Below, one piece after another: positions 24,898-33,479 of a stretch of 64,000 nucleotides of DNA. Each line of letters opens with the position of its first letter. The stretch's first letter is position 1. The notes beneath the pieces are model-generated. The model was not told the DNA's origin. It did no database searches and saw only the letters and a program-made list of their open reading frames with translations. The stretch comes from Mycobacteriales bacterium (GTDB taxonomy: Bacteria; Actinomycetota; Actinomycetes; DATLTS01). The DNA lies in assembly GCA_035533475.1 (NCBI GenBank), contig DATLTS010000014.1:1-64000 (forward strand), in the 5' to 3' direction. The translations under genes and the position numbers were made by a program.

Positions 24898-26375
24898 GCC
24901 TGCGGATCGCGATCGGGGGCATCGCCCACGAGACCAACAGCTACGCCGCCGTGCCCACCACCCTGGGCGACTTCGAGGTGCGCCGGGGCGAGCAGATCCG
25001 GCTGGCCGCGGGAACGAGAACCTACGAGGGCGGGATGGTCGATGCCGCGGCCGAGCTCGGTGCCGAGGTAATCGGGACGCTGCTCGCCGAGGCCCTCCCC
25101 GGCGGTGTGATCGCCGCCGAGGCCTACCGCAGCCTCCGGCGGGAGCTGCTCGCGCTCGTCGCGGCGGCGCTGCCGGTGGACGCGGTCGTGCTCGTCCTGC
25201 ACGGCGCCGCGATCAGCCAGGATTGCGCCGACGTCGAGGGCGAGCTGTGCGCCGCCGTTCGTGCCGTGATCGGGCCGGCCACGCAGCTCGTCGTCACGCA
25301 TGATTTGCACGGGCACATCACCGCCCGGGAAGCGGACGCGGTCGATCTGATGTTCGGTGTGCAGCGCTACCCGCACGACGACATGTATGACCGCGGCCGC
25401 GAGGCCGTGCTCGCTATCCCCCGACTGACCAGCGGCGAGTGGCGCCCAGCGATCGCCGTCGAACGACTGCCGCTGCTGGTCGCCCCCACCACCACTGACA
25501 GCGGCGTCGGCCGGGACCTCTTGGCGCTGTGCCTGCAGGCCGAGCGTGAGCCCGGAGTCATCGACGCCACGTTCATGCACGGCTTCCCGCACACCGACAG
25601 CCCGCACGTCGGCGCCCAGGTCATCGTCACGACCGACGCAGCCCCGGAGCAGGCGCGCGCGACGGCGCGGGCCCTCGCCGCCGAAGTGTGGGCGCGACGC
25701 GAGGGCTTTCAGCACAGCTATCCCGATCCTGCTCAGGCGATCGGCCAGGCGATGGTCCTGGCGCTGGGCGCCCCCGGCGGTCCGGTCGTCGTCAACGAGA
25801 CGTCGGACAATCCCGGCGGCGGGGCGCCGGGCGACGGCACCTACCTGCTCCGCGCCCTGATCGAGGCCCGACCGGCCGGCGCCGTCTTCTGCGGGCTGTG
25901 CGACCCGGCCGCCGCCGCGCAGGCGCACCGAGCCGGAGTCGGGGCCACCCTGCGGATGGAGCTGGGCGGGCACACCGACGACCGGCACGGACCGCCGCTG
26001 CGGGGCACCGCCCGCGTGGCCACGCTGAGCGACGGCGAGATCGTGCTGGAGGCCGCGATGGGGGCCGGGGTCCGGGTGCAGCTGGGACGCACCGCGGGGC
26101 TCCTCGTCGAGGGCGTAGACGTCATCGTGATCAGCCGCCCCATGCAGACCATCGATCGGACACCGTTGCTGCTGCACGGCATCGACCCGGCGACCCGCCC
26201 GATCGTCGCGGTGAAATCGGCGCACCACTTCCGGTCCGGTTTCCGGGAGCTGGCCGCCGCCGTCATCACCAGCGACTCCCCGGGTATCACCACCCACCGA
26301 CTGGCCAGCCTGCCCCGGATGCATGCCCCCGGCCCGCTGTTCCCGCTGGACCCCGCGGCCGCCTACCCGGCGTGA
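24894..26375 (+). CDS. M81-family metallopeptidase, MlrC-like
   Basis: 493 aa from GTG 24894 (GTGA overlap with the amidase). The N-terminal DUF1485 domain begins RIAIGGIAHETNSYA and has VLHGAAI and THDLHGHITARE, with putative metal ligands; the C-terminal MlrC domain has NETSDNPGGGAPGDGT and KSAHHFRSGF. MlrC acts on the small linear products of the cyclic peptide microcystin, and many relatives have unknown substrates. In this context it fits as a peptidase or amidohydrolase for an oligomeric amide. Confidence 0.9.
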   Translation: MSLRIAIGGIAHETNSYAAVPTTLGDFEVRRGEQIRLAAGTRTYEGGMVDAAAELGAEVIGTLLAEALPGGVIAAEAYRSLRRELLALVAAALPVDAVVLVLHGAAISQDCADVEGELCAAVRAVIGPATQLVVTHDLHGHITAREADAVDLMFGVQRYPHDDMYDRGREAVLAIPRLTSGEWRPAIAVERLPLLVAPTTTDSGVGRDLLALCLQAEREPGVIDATFMHGFPHTDSPHVGAQVIVTTDAAPEQARATARALAAEVWARREGFQHSYPDPAQAIGQAMVLALGAPGGPVVVNETSDNPGGGAPGDGTYLLRALIEARPAGAVFCGLCDPAAAAQAHRAGVGATLRMELGGHTDDRHGPPLRGTARVATLSDGEIVLEAAMGAGVRVQLGRTAGLLVEGVDVIVISRPMQTIDRTPLLLHGIDPATRPIVAVKSAHHFRSGFRELAAAVITSDSPGITTHRLASLPRMHAPGPLFPLDPAAAYPA

Positions 26376-27391
26376 GCCTCGGCTGGGTCGCGGGTCCGGG
26401 CCGGCGCCGTCGCGGGCTCTCGGCACTCCGGCGGGCAGCCCCGGTGTAGCGGATGCAGCCGAAGGAGCACGTCGAGGCGAACGCCGCCGCCTCCGCGGCG
26501 CCCCCAACCGCACGGCGCGCAGGTCCGTCCGGCCTCGGGCGTGCCAAAACTCAGTTCTCAGACGTAGGTGGCGGCGCGACAAGGCACGGTCGGCCAAGAA
26601 CCCTGACCGGCGGAACGCGCAGGACACCAACTTCCCGGGCGTCATCCTCTTAGCCATGTTTCCGCAAGGACATATTTCGGCTCGGCGCTTCGCAGCCTCC
26701 GCGGGCGCGCAGGCTGCATGATCGGCTGGACCGCGCGGGACGCTGGGACAGCCGGTCGTAACGAGTCGGCCGGGCTGCGGCCCGGGCTATCGGCGTGCCG
26801 GCCCCGTCGACATCGGCAGGCGAGATTGACACACTCAAGATCGCGAGGGCCCATCGCCGCGTTAGAGCGCAGCCTCTGCACCGCTGGCTTTGGTGGCAAA
26901 CGCCAAGTAATGACGGCTATGGTCCAGTCGCGAGCCGTCCAAAGTGTCGTTCCGAAGCCGACGCTATTCGACATCCTCACGTTAGGTCAGGGCCGAGCCC
27001 TGGTCTCCTGACTCAGGGCGTGGCGATGCGGGGACCGTGGAGTCAGGCTCGCCATCGTCGTCATCTTCGTGAGGGCCTCGGTGCCGAAGATGCTCAAGGT
27101 GAACGGCCCAATGGGCCACCGCTCCCCGGTCATGTGGCCTTATCAGCTGGAACGGGCACGAGAAGATCAATTACATTCGATCAATCCGCAACGGGTTCGC
27201 CGCACGTCACCGGCGCTACTACCGCCTGCGTCCCGGAGAATTGCCGGGCCGCTCCGCAGCGCGAGAACGTGCCGCTCTGTTCGGGTGGCCTGCGGGCACT
27301 AGGCGCGCAGTGCCGGCGCTATGGGTAACTCCGGCGGCGACCCCACATGCCACCGGTCGCGCCCCTTTGCCTCGGTGGAGCGGTGGGGGGA
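26376..27391. other. Gene-poor stretch after the catabolic island
   Basis: About 1 kb with no supported gene. It holds the right copy of the 39-bp direct repeat and scattered small palindromes such as GGCCCAATGGGCC near 27105. Short reading frames here lack protein-like composition. Confidence 0.5.
26641..26679 (+). repeat. 39-bp direct repeat, right copy flanking the catabolic island
   Basis: Same orientation as 6956-6994, with five mismatches in 39 and an identical 16-base end GCAAGGACATATTTCG. It lies 265 nt after the last gene of the island. Confidence 0.7.
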
Positions 27392-27850
27392 TCACTGACC
27401 CTCGACGAGGGCGCCGAGTCGGTCCAGCGAAGCTTGAAGCTTCTCGGCCGTAGTCGCCCGAGCCCGCGGAAGGCGCCCTTCGTCAGTCAACTCGGTCCAG
27501 TCGTATGTGTGGGTGACGCGCGTTCGCGATGAGTCGATCGGCTCGAGTGCCCATCGCCACAGGTGCCCGGGTGGTTCCTGGGCCGGCTCGGCGGGTCTCC
27601 ACGCGATGAGTCGGCCCTCGTCGAACTCGACGATGTGGTTTTCCCGCACGTTGCCCGTCGTGGTCGTCATGATGAACACCGCGCCGACGGCGCGGACTCG
27701 CTGCCCGCCCGGTGCCTCAGCCAGGTTGTCGTTACCGTCCCAGCGAGGCTGTTGAGCGGGGTCGGCAATGAGCTCGAAGATCCGCTGAGCGCTGGCCGCA
27801 ATCTCCCGGCTAGCACAGACAACGCGCGGAACGTCCTCGTGGCCGGTCAT
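27392..27850 (-). CDS. SRPBCC (START/polyketide cyclase-like) protein
   Basis: 152 aa from ATG 27850. The N-terminal pattern REIAASAQRIFELIADPAQQPRWDGNDNL and later VGAVFIMTTTTGNVRENHIVEFDEGRLIAW and WRWALEPIDSSRTRVTHTYDWTEL are typical of the helix-grip SRPBCC fold that binds hydrophobic ligands. The upstream in-frame codons to 27925 are less convincing. It stands alone between the gene-poor stretch and a divergent pseudogene. Ligand unknown. Confidence 0.8.
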   Translation of the reverse strand: MTGHEDVPRVVCASREIAASAQRIFELIADPAQQPRWDGNDNLAEAPGGQRVRAVGAVFIMTTTTGNVRENHIVEFDEGRLIAWRPAEPAQEPPGHLWRWALEPIDSSRTRVTHTYDWTELTDEGRLPRARATTAEKLQASLDRLGALVEGQ

Positions 27851-28002
27851 GCTTCTATCAAAACACTTGGCCGTGGACACCGCGCACCAATCGGGTCGCA
27901 CCAGCCATTCCGCCCACACGGTCATGCCGCGACGCGGGCGAAACCTGGTCAGTCGCCGGCTATTTGGGTGATCCGACTTTTCGGTTGCTACGGTGCCTGT
28001 CT

Positions 28003-29312
28003 GTGCGTCTCGGTTTGCCGCGGTCGGCGAGGTTGCCGGTCATGCTTGGGATGGCGTGTGCCGTCGCAGCGGGAGCTGTCGGCTGCGGCGGCGCCGCCGC
28101 CGCCTTGCAGGTCCGACTGCTGATTGACCATCCCGTCGGTTTGCTCGACGCCCCGGTGCGGATCAGCGTGATCGGGTTGCGTCCGGGTGCGCGGGTCGAC
28201 GTGGGGGCGACATCTGACGACGCTGACGGGCGGGCGTGGTCGTCGTCGGTCGTCTTCGCCGCGAACCGGGCGGGGATCGTTGATCTGGCTAAAATGCCGC
28301 CGATGGCGGGCAGCTACTCCGGCGTCGCGCCGGCCGGGCTGTTGTGGTCGATGAGCCGGATCGGTGGAGATCCGCAGACCTCCTTCTACGCGTTGGCGGA
28401 CCCGACGCGCACCGCCACGGTGGCGGCGGTCACCGTGACGGCGGTTGTGGGAGGCCGAATCGTTGCCAGTGCGCGCCTGGCCCGGGGTGTGCTCGCCCCG
28501 GGAGTGACCGGGCAGGTCGAGCGGCCGGCTAAGGTGGGTTTCTACGGGTAGCTGTTCCGCCCGGCACATCCGGGCGGCCCGGCGGTGGTCACGCTCGGTG
28601 GCTCCGAGGGCGGTCTGTTCACCGCCCCGCTCGCTGCGCTGCTCGCCTCCCGCGGCTACCCGAGCCTGGCGTTGGCGTATTTCGGCGAGCCGGGACTGCC
28701 CGCCGCGCTGACCCGGATTCCGTTGGAGTACTTCGCCCGCGCGCTGCGCTGGCTGGCCGACCAGCCCGGCATCAACCCCAACCGAATCATGCTCCTCGGC
28801 GGCTCGTTCGGCAGCGAAGCCGCGCTGCTCGTCGCCGCGCACTTCCCGAGCCTGGTGCACGGGGTGATCGTCGCCTCGCCCAGCGCGCTGGCCAGCTCGT
28901 CCCCGACCGACCCCAGCACCCCGCCTGGACGTTGGGTGGGCAGCCGGTGCCCTTCGCGCTGATCGGGGTCAGCGCGGCTGACGCGGTCGGCGCGCAGATC
29001 CCGGTCGAGCGGATCCTCGGCCCGGTCCTCGCGATCTGCGGAGGCCAAGACGAACTGTGGCCGTCGTGCAGTTATTCGGAGCAGATCACCGCCCGGCTCG
29101 ACGAGCACCATGACCCGTTCCGCCACCGCCAGCTGAGCTATCCCGATGCCGGGCACGGCGTCGACATCCTGCTACCCAACCTGCCCACGGGAGGGACCGA
29201 GACCAGCTCCCCGCTCGGCACCCTCTACCTTGGCGGCAGCCCGGTGGCGAACGCCCTCGCCCGCCAAGACGCCTGGCCGCAACTGCTGAGCTTCCTCACC
29301 ACCTCGGAGTAA
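28003..29312 (+). pseudogene. Acyl-CoA thioesterase/bile-acid acyltransferase-type gene, doubly broken
   Basis: An N-terminal signal or lipoprotein segment (MLGMACAVAAGAVGCGG) is followed by the BAAT N-domain (HPVGLLDAPVRISVIGL and YSGVAPAGLLWSM). An in-frame TAG at 28549-28551 interrupts KVGFYG and LFRPAHPGG. The alpha/beta-hydrolase domain continues in the same frame with nucleophile motif LLGGSFGSEAALL. Near 28922-28930 a one-base frameshift moves the remainder (AWTLGGQPVPFALIG, YPDAGHGVDILLPN) to the next frame, which ends at 29312. Serine nucleophile and GHG histidine are both present but can no longer be in one chain. Start uncertain (GTG 28003 or ATG 28042). Confidence 0.85.
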
Positions 29313-29530
29313 ACAACCGCCACCGCACACCACCGTCCGCCCGAGGTACCCAGCCGAGCAGCCCCCGCAACCGTCCCCGTCGCGTCGCGCACCGGTGGTG
29401 GTCGTGCGGCGGTCCGGTGGCCCGCGACCTGGTGGCCATGCCGGCCGGTTCGCCCGGTCGGCGGAGGATATGGGTGGGTCAGGGTGTCGGCGCCGGGCGA
29501 GGCGCTCAGGGGGCGTGTGCGAGGAGCCAG

Positions 29531-29765
29531 CCCGAACACCCCCGGCGCTCTGGGGAGCTTGTGGTCCGCCGCCGCAGCGCAGGTCGGGGCTCGCGTTCCG
29601 CCTGGGGTTTCGCACCGGCGGGGGACACTGGCCAGGCGGAGAAGCGCGTGTGCCGGCCTGAGACCGGTCAAGGATGTTGACGCTGGGACAGTCACCGACC
29701 TGCTCAACGTGGCTTGGCGGGCAGATCCGCTTGCCGGCCCGGCGATTCCCGGGAAAGTGCATTAG
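29531..29765. repeat. Composite repeat R1-R2 without cargo
   Basis: 29531-29653 equals repeat R1 (4187-4309) and 29653-29765 equals repeat R2 (5626-5740), joined with a one-base shared C. At the first locus the same two repeats are separated by 1316 bases carrying three genes. The surrounding 29313-30008 contains no supported gene. Confidence 0.85.
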
Positions 29766-29814
29766 GAACATGACACTTGGCCCCCACCAACATTCGCTAG
29801 TCATGCACTTTCCC
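29751..29814. repeat. Inverted-repeat unit at the end of R2
   Basis: GGGAAAGTGCATTAG (29751-29765) is mirrored by CTAGTCATGCACTTTCCC (29797-29814), an inverted repeat with a 3-base bulge around a spacer containing repeat R3 and CCCACCAACATTCG. It resembles a small non-autonomous element or an element end. Related sequence occurs at 31209-31256. Confidence 0.5.
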
Positions 29815-30008
29815 CTGTGGGCGATGGATGGTCTGAAGATCACGGGAAGTGCGGCACCGGTGTCGCCTGCCACGTTCATACTCGGCTCCTGGGCATGATC
29901 GACGCGCACTGACCGCTGCAGCTTGGATCCGTGCCGACCACGATGCCGTGGTTCGGCGCGTTGCCAACGAAACGGTCGCGAAATGAGTACCAGCGCCCGC
30001 GCGGGGGT

Positions 30009-30386
30009 TCACCCGGCTCGAACCCGGTGTGCTAGCTCCACGAGTTTGTTCGCGGTGTCCACCGCCTTCCGGGCGGAGTTCGCTCCGATTGCGGTGCTGT
30101 CGTACTGCGCCTTGTTCTTGACGGCCAGCAGTCGGGTGAGTTGAGTGGCGGCCGCGCGACCATCCGGGCCGGCGGTGCGAGCCAAGGCCACCGCCTCGCC
30201 ATGGGACTTCGCCGTTGAGAACCGGCCGAGCCGCGCCAGGCAAATGGCGTCGTTCGCGTGGATGCCAGCGCTCACCGCGCAGCTGGCTGCGGCGTCCCAC
30301 AGGCTCTCGCCGAGTGCGAGCTCTGCGGCGGCGAGGAACTGGTCAGCTTTGGCGATGTGTTCGTCGGCGACGATCTCGGCGCTCAT
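30009..30386 (-). CDS. HEPN-domain protein, probable toxin of an MNT/HEPN pair
   Basis: 125 aa. All-helical, with HIAKADQFLAAAELALGESLWDAAASCAVSAGIHANDAICLA typical of HEPN domains and a candidate RX6H catalytic motif, RFSTAKSH. In HEPN RNases this motif forms the RNA-cleaving site. The RX4HXY form of HepT toxins is not present. The ATG overlaps the stop of the upstream nucleotidyltransferase gene (ATGA), so the two are translated as a pair, antitoxin-type gene first. A plasmid- or island-stabilising or anti-phage role is usual for such pairs. Confidence 0.8.
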   Translation of the reverse strand: MSAEIVADEHIAKADQFLAAAELALGESLWDAAASCAVSAGIHANDAICLARLGRFSTAKSHGEAVALARTAGPDGRAAATQLTRLLAVKNKAQYDSTAIGANSARKAVDTANKLVELAHRVRAG

Positions 30387-31021
30387 CGAGCTCCGACGCC
30401 GACTCCCGCGCGTCGACGTAGCGCCCGCAGGACGGTGCCGTGGAGGTGTACTCCTTCACGGTTGATCCGATCGAGCAGGCCGTCGCGCCCCCCGGCCCTG
30501 ACGACGAGATCCGCGGGCGTGTACTCGACGACACTCAGAGGGTTGCCGGTCCATGCGAGAACGGACGTGGCGAGCCGTTCGATGTCGTCCGTCCAGGCCT
30601 CGTCGTCCTCGGATATCGCCTCAGGACGGACCAGAAGCAGGTCTATGTCGCTCTCCTCGTCGCCATCGCCCCGAGCTGCCGAGCCGAAGAGGGTCGCGTT
30701 CAAGGGTCGGTGGGTGAATTCGCTGACTCGCCGCTGCAGCATTTCGATCAGTCGCTCGCGCATCGTGGCCAGGCTGAGTACTGCAGATGCTCCAAGGTGG
30801 TCACGGTTGAGGAAGTACAGGCTGGCGGACCCGGCGTCAATGCGGTGCACGAGGCCCCCGTGGACCAGCGTCTCAAGGATCTTGGCGACGCCCGCCACGC
30901 TGCCGGCGGCCAAGGCAGCAACCCGACGTCCGGTCAGGCCGGCCTCCACCCGCGCGAGCACCATCAGGACCCGGGCGCGCAGAGCTGGCAAGACCGATGC
31001 GGCCGGGGAGGTGAGGTTCAC
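30383..31021 (-). CDS. MNT-type nucleotidyltransferase with N-terminal winged helix
   Basis: 212 aa from GTG 31021. An N-terminal winged-helix segment (about 1-75: RARVLMVLARVEAGLTGRRVA, VAKILETLVHGGLVH) is followed by a minimal nucleotidyltransferase core with GSAARGDGDEESDIDLLLV, the canonical GS-x10-DxD active site. In MntA-type antitoxins this enzyme AMPylates the HEPN toxin. The winged helix suggests it also binds DNA and autoregulates; an inverted repeat overlies its promoter. Partner HEPN gene overlaps by 4 nt. Confidence 0.82.
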   Translation of the reverse strand: MNLTSPAASVLPALRARVLMVLARVEAGLTGRRVAALAAGSVAGVAKILETLVHGGLVHRIDAGSASLYFLNRDHLGASAVLSLATMRERLIEMLQRRVSEFTHRPLNATLFGSAARGDGDEESDIDLLLVRPEAISEDDEAWTDDIERLATSVLAWTGNPLSVVEYTPADLVVRAGGRDGLLDRINREGVHLHGTVLRALRRRAGVGVGAR

Positions 31022-31027
31022 GAACGG

Positions 31028-31058
31028 AGTATAGGCGAGTGTTCACTTTTTCGAACAC
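31028..31058 (-). promoter_or_regulatory. Promoter and operator of the MNT/HEPN pair, probably leaderless
   Basis: On the minus strand TATACT (31028-31033) lies six bases before the GTG at 31021, so transcription would begin at or next to the start codon. A TTCGAA hexamer (31050-31055) is placed 16 bases upstream as a -35 element. The perfect inverted repeat GTGTTC/GAACAC (31039-31044 and 31053-31058) overlaps the -35 region and is a good candidate for autorepression. Confidence 0.55.
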
Positions 31059-31208
31059 ATGTCTACTCTCCACTTACCGGAGGCTTGGCGAGCCGTGGGG
31101 TGCAAGTACTTGGCCTCTGCGCTGACCAGGGCGAACGTCCACGCAGATAATCTTGCCGCTGAGCATCCCGAGTGCGACGGGTGGCGACCGGGAGCGCAGA
31201 AGAGTACG

Positions 31209-31256
31209 AGGAACATGGAACGCCACCGCCCACCAACATCCGGTAGTTCCTGCACT
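31209..31256. repeat. Diverged copy of the 29.76-kb element end
   Basis: AGGAACATG, CCCACCAACAT, TAGT and TGCACTT occur in the same order and near-same spacing as at 29764-29810. The stretch 31060-31678 has no supported protein gene. Confidence 0.5.
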
Positions 31257-31556
31257 TCTGCCAAGATCGCCAGCGAGGGGCCGGTTCATCGACCGCCGAG
31301 CGTTTAGCCCGCTCAACGCCGCAACCGGGGTTCTGGACCCCTTCAGCCGCGCCGTCGCCGAGGGTGGTAAGCACCTGCGTGCTGCGCACACTCGGCTCGG
31401 ACGTTCATGGGGGCAAACGCTCGCGCGGATGATCTTGAGGGCGAAGAGCGGGCTCGGCCTCGCTCCCCGCCCCCGCAGTCGAGATCGTGCTTCCGGAAGC
31501 TGCGACCTGCGGTTTCGTCGTATGGCCCGCTCATGCCAAAGATCGCTAGACCGGAA

Positions 31557-31594
31557 TAGGAGGCGGACGCTCTATCCACCTGACCTACGAGGGC
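31557..31594 (-). pseudogene. 5' half of a tRNA-Arg(CCU) gene, cut at the anticodon loop
   Basis: Read on the minus strand from 31594: acceptor strand GCCCTCG, TA, a degenerate D arm ending GGATAGAGC, anticodon stem TCCGC and loop CTCCTAT with anticodon CCU. The sequence after the loop (TCCGG) does not complete the stem, and no variable or T arm follows. The break at the anticodon loop is where many tyrosine integrases cross over in tRNA genes, so this may be a leftover attachment site. Confidence 0.6.
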
Positions 31595-31624
31595 CTACGC
31601 CAGGCCTACGCCAGGCCTACGCCG
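31591..31624. repeat. Short tandem repeat next to the tRNA fragment
   Basis: Three units of GGCCTACGCCA (the last diverging at its end) abut the acceptor end of the tRNA-Arg fragment. The second half of each unit resembles the CCTACGAGGGC of the tRNA end. Confidence 0.6.
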
Positions 31625-31678
31625 GAGTCGCCGGCTGGCGACCCTGCAACGAGGGCCGGGCCACCCTCGCGAGCCGCC

Positions 31679-32659
31679 CTACCGGTTGACCGAACTCATG
31701 TCCGCGTAGCGATCGCCGGCTGCGGCGCCCTTAGGGGCCAGCTCGTCGATCCGCGCGAGATCCATATCCGAGAGCTCGAGGTCGACAGCCGGCAGATTCT
31801 CCTCGAGATAAGCCAGCCGCTTCGTTCCGGGGATGGGCACGATGTCCTCGCCCTGGTGGAGCAGCCACGCGATGGCCAGCTGCGCCGGCGTGCAGCCCTT
31901 CTCGGACGCGATGTCCCGGACCCGGGCGACCAAATCCAGGTTCCGCAGGAAATTCTCCCCTTGGAACCGAGGCGAGTGACGGCGAAAGTCGTCCTCCGCC
32001 AGGTCTTCGATGGTCTGGAAGCGGCCGGTCAGGAATCCTCGACCGAGTGGGCTGTACGCGACGAAGCCGATCCCGAGCTCGCGAACCGTCGGGAGGATCT
32101 CGTCCTCCGGATCCCGGGACCAGAGGCTGTACTCGGTCTGCAGCGCGGCGATCGGGTGGATTGCGTGCGCCCGTCGGATCGTCTCCGGCCCCGCTTCGGA
32201 CAGTCCCAGGTGGACCACCTTGCCGGCGTTTACCAGCTCCGACATCGCCCCGACCGTGTCCTCCACCGGAACGCCGGGATCGACGCGGTGCTGGTAATAC
32301 AGGTCGATATGGTCGACTCCCAGCCGGCGGAGCGATGCTTCACATGCCGCCCGGACGTATTCAGGTGAACCGTTTATGCCGAGTCGCGATCCGTCACTGC
32401 CCCGCTGCACGCCGAACTTGGTCGCGAGAACGACCTCGTCGCGGCGACCGGCAATCGCCCGCCCGACTAGTTCCTCGTTGACGAACGGTCCGTACATGTC
32501 CGCCGTGTCGAGGAAGACACAACCGGCATCGAGGGCCCGGTGGATGACCGAGATCGATTCGGCTTCATTTGCGTCGCCGTAGAACTCGCTCATCCCCATA
32601 CAACCAAGGCCGAGAGCGGAAACAGCGAGCCGATCGGCCCCGAGAGTACGGCCTTTCAT
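31679..32659 (-). CDS. Aldo/keto reductase, yeast YakC/AKR13-like
   Basis: 326 aa from ATG 32659. Starts [25 protein letters not shown]. Catalytic tetrad residues appear in [11 protein letters not shown] (Asp, Tyr), LATKFGVQ (Lys) and DLYYQHRVD (His). The C-terminal NADPH-binding stretch ends [16 protein letters not shown]. Soluble NADPH-dependent carbonyl reductase of unknown substrate. It marks the return to ordinary backbone genes, next to the tRNA fragment. Confidence 0.9.
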   Translation of the reverse strand: MKGRTLGADRLAVSALGLGCMGMSEFYGDANEAESISVIHRALDAGCVFLDTADMYGPFVNEELVGRAIAGRRDEVVLATKFGVQRGSDGSRLGINGSPEYVRAACEASLRRLGVDHIDLYYQHRVDPGVPVEDTVGAMSELVNAGKVVHLGLSEAGPETIRRAHAIHPIAALQTEYSLWSRDPEDEILPTVRELGIGFVAYSPLGRGFLTGRFQTIEDLAEDDFRRHSPRFQGENFLRNLDLVARVRDIASEKGCTPAQLAIAWLLHQGEDIVPIPGTKRLAYLEENLPAVDLELSDMDLARIDELAPKGAAAGDRYADMSSVNR

Positions 32660-32693
32660 TCGGCTACTCCTTTGGTGCGACGGATGGGAGTGA

Positions 32694-33479
32694 TCAGAAC
32701 GCCCCGTGCCGCCCGGCGCCGGATCCGAAACGGGCGACCCCCTGCTCGATCTCGTCCCCACCGAGCAAAGCGGACCCACCGATGAACTCCGCGGTTAGTG
32801 CCTCCGGCTCGGCACGGCCCTGCTGGTCATAGACCGATGCCCGGTCGGCACGCATGCACTGCTGGGGGAAACCCGCGATCTGACCGGCCAACTGCTGGGC
32901 CGCCGCCAATGCGGTGCCCGCCGGCACCACCCGATTGACCAGGCCGAAGCTGAGCGCCTCCTCGGCCCCGACCCCGCGCCCGGTGAGCACCATGTCGAGT
33001 GCGCGACCGACGCCGATCAGTCGGGGCAAGCGGACCGTGCCGCCGTCGACGAGGGGGACTCCCCATCGCCGGCAGTACACCCCGAGCACGGCATCGGCCT
33101 CGGCCACCCGCAAGTCGCACCACAACGCGAGTTCCAGGCCGCCGGCCACCGCATGGCCCGCGATCGCGGCGATCACCGGCTTCGACAGATGCAACCGGCT
33201 TGGGCCCATTGGACCGTCACCCATGCCAACTGGCACGGTGTCGTTCCGTCGCTCGCTGCCGAGCGCCTTTAGGTCCGCGCCGGCGCAGAACGTGCCTCCG
33301 GCGCCGTAGAGCACGGCGACCCTGGCCGATTCGTCGGCCTCGAAGCTCCGGAACGCCGCGGTCAAGGCCCGGGCCGTGGGCCCGTCGACGGCATTGCGCG
33401 CGTGCGGCCGGTCGAGGACGACGGTCGTCACCGGCCCGTCACGCTCGACACGCACCGCTGGGTCGGAGTCTTGCGTCAC
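32694..33479 (-). CDS. Enoyl-CoA hydratase/isomerase family protein
   Basis: 261 aa from GTG 33479 (GTGA overlap with the UbiA gene). Crotonase motifs: [26 protein letters not shown] (oxyanion hole), [21 protein letters not shown] and [19 protein letters not shown]. The catalytic Glu seen in canonical hydratases after AGG corresponds to GGLELAL here. It is translated with a UbiA-type prenyltransferase, an unusual pairing; it could act on the ring precursor or be unrelated. Confidence 0.88.
   Translation of the reverse strand: MTQDSDPAVRVERDGPVTTVVLDRPHARNAVDGPTARALTAAFRSFEADESARVAVLYGAGGTFCAGADLKALGSERRNDTVPVGMGDGPMGPSRLHLSKPVIAAIAGHAVAGGLELALWCDLRVAEADAVLGVYCRRWGVPLVDGGTVRLPRLIGVGRALDMVLTGRGVGAEEALSFGLVNRVVPAGTALAAAQQLAGQIAGFPQQCMRADRASVYDQQGRAEPEALTAEFIGGSALLGGDEIEQGVARFGSGAGRHGAF

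Noticed and set aside
26718-27328. Short reading frames after the catabolic island
   Set aside because: No domain, no ribosome site and composition of non-coding high-GC DNA.
31153-31689. Plus-strand reading frame of 178 codons in the tRNA-fragment region
   Set aside because: Arg/Pro/Ser-rich composition without family resemblance; it runs through the tRNA fragment, tandem repeats and element relic.
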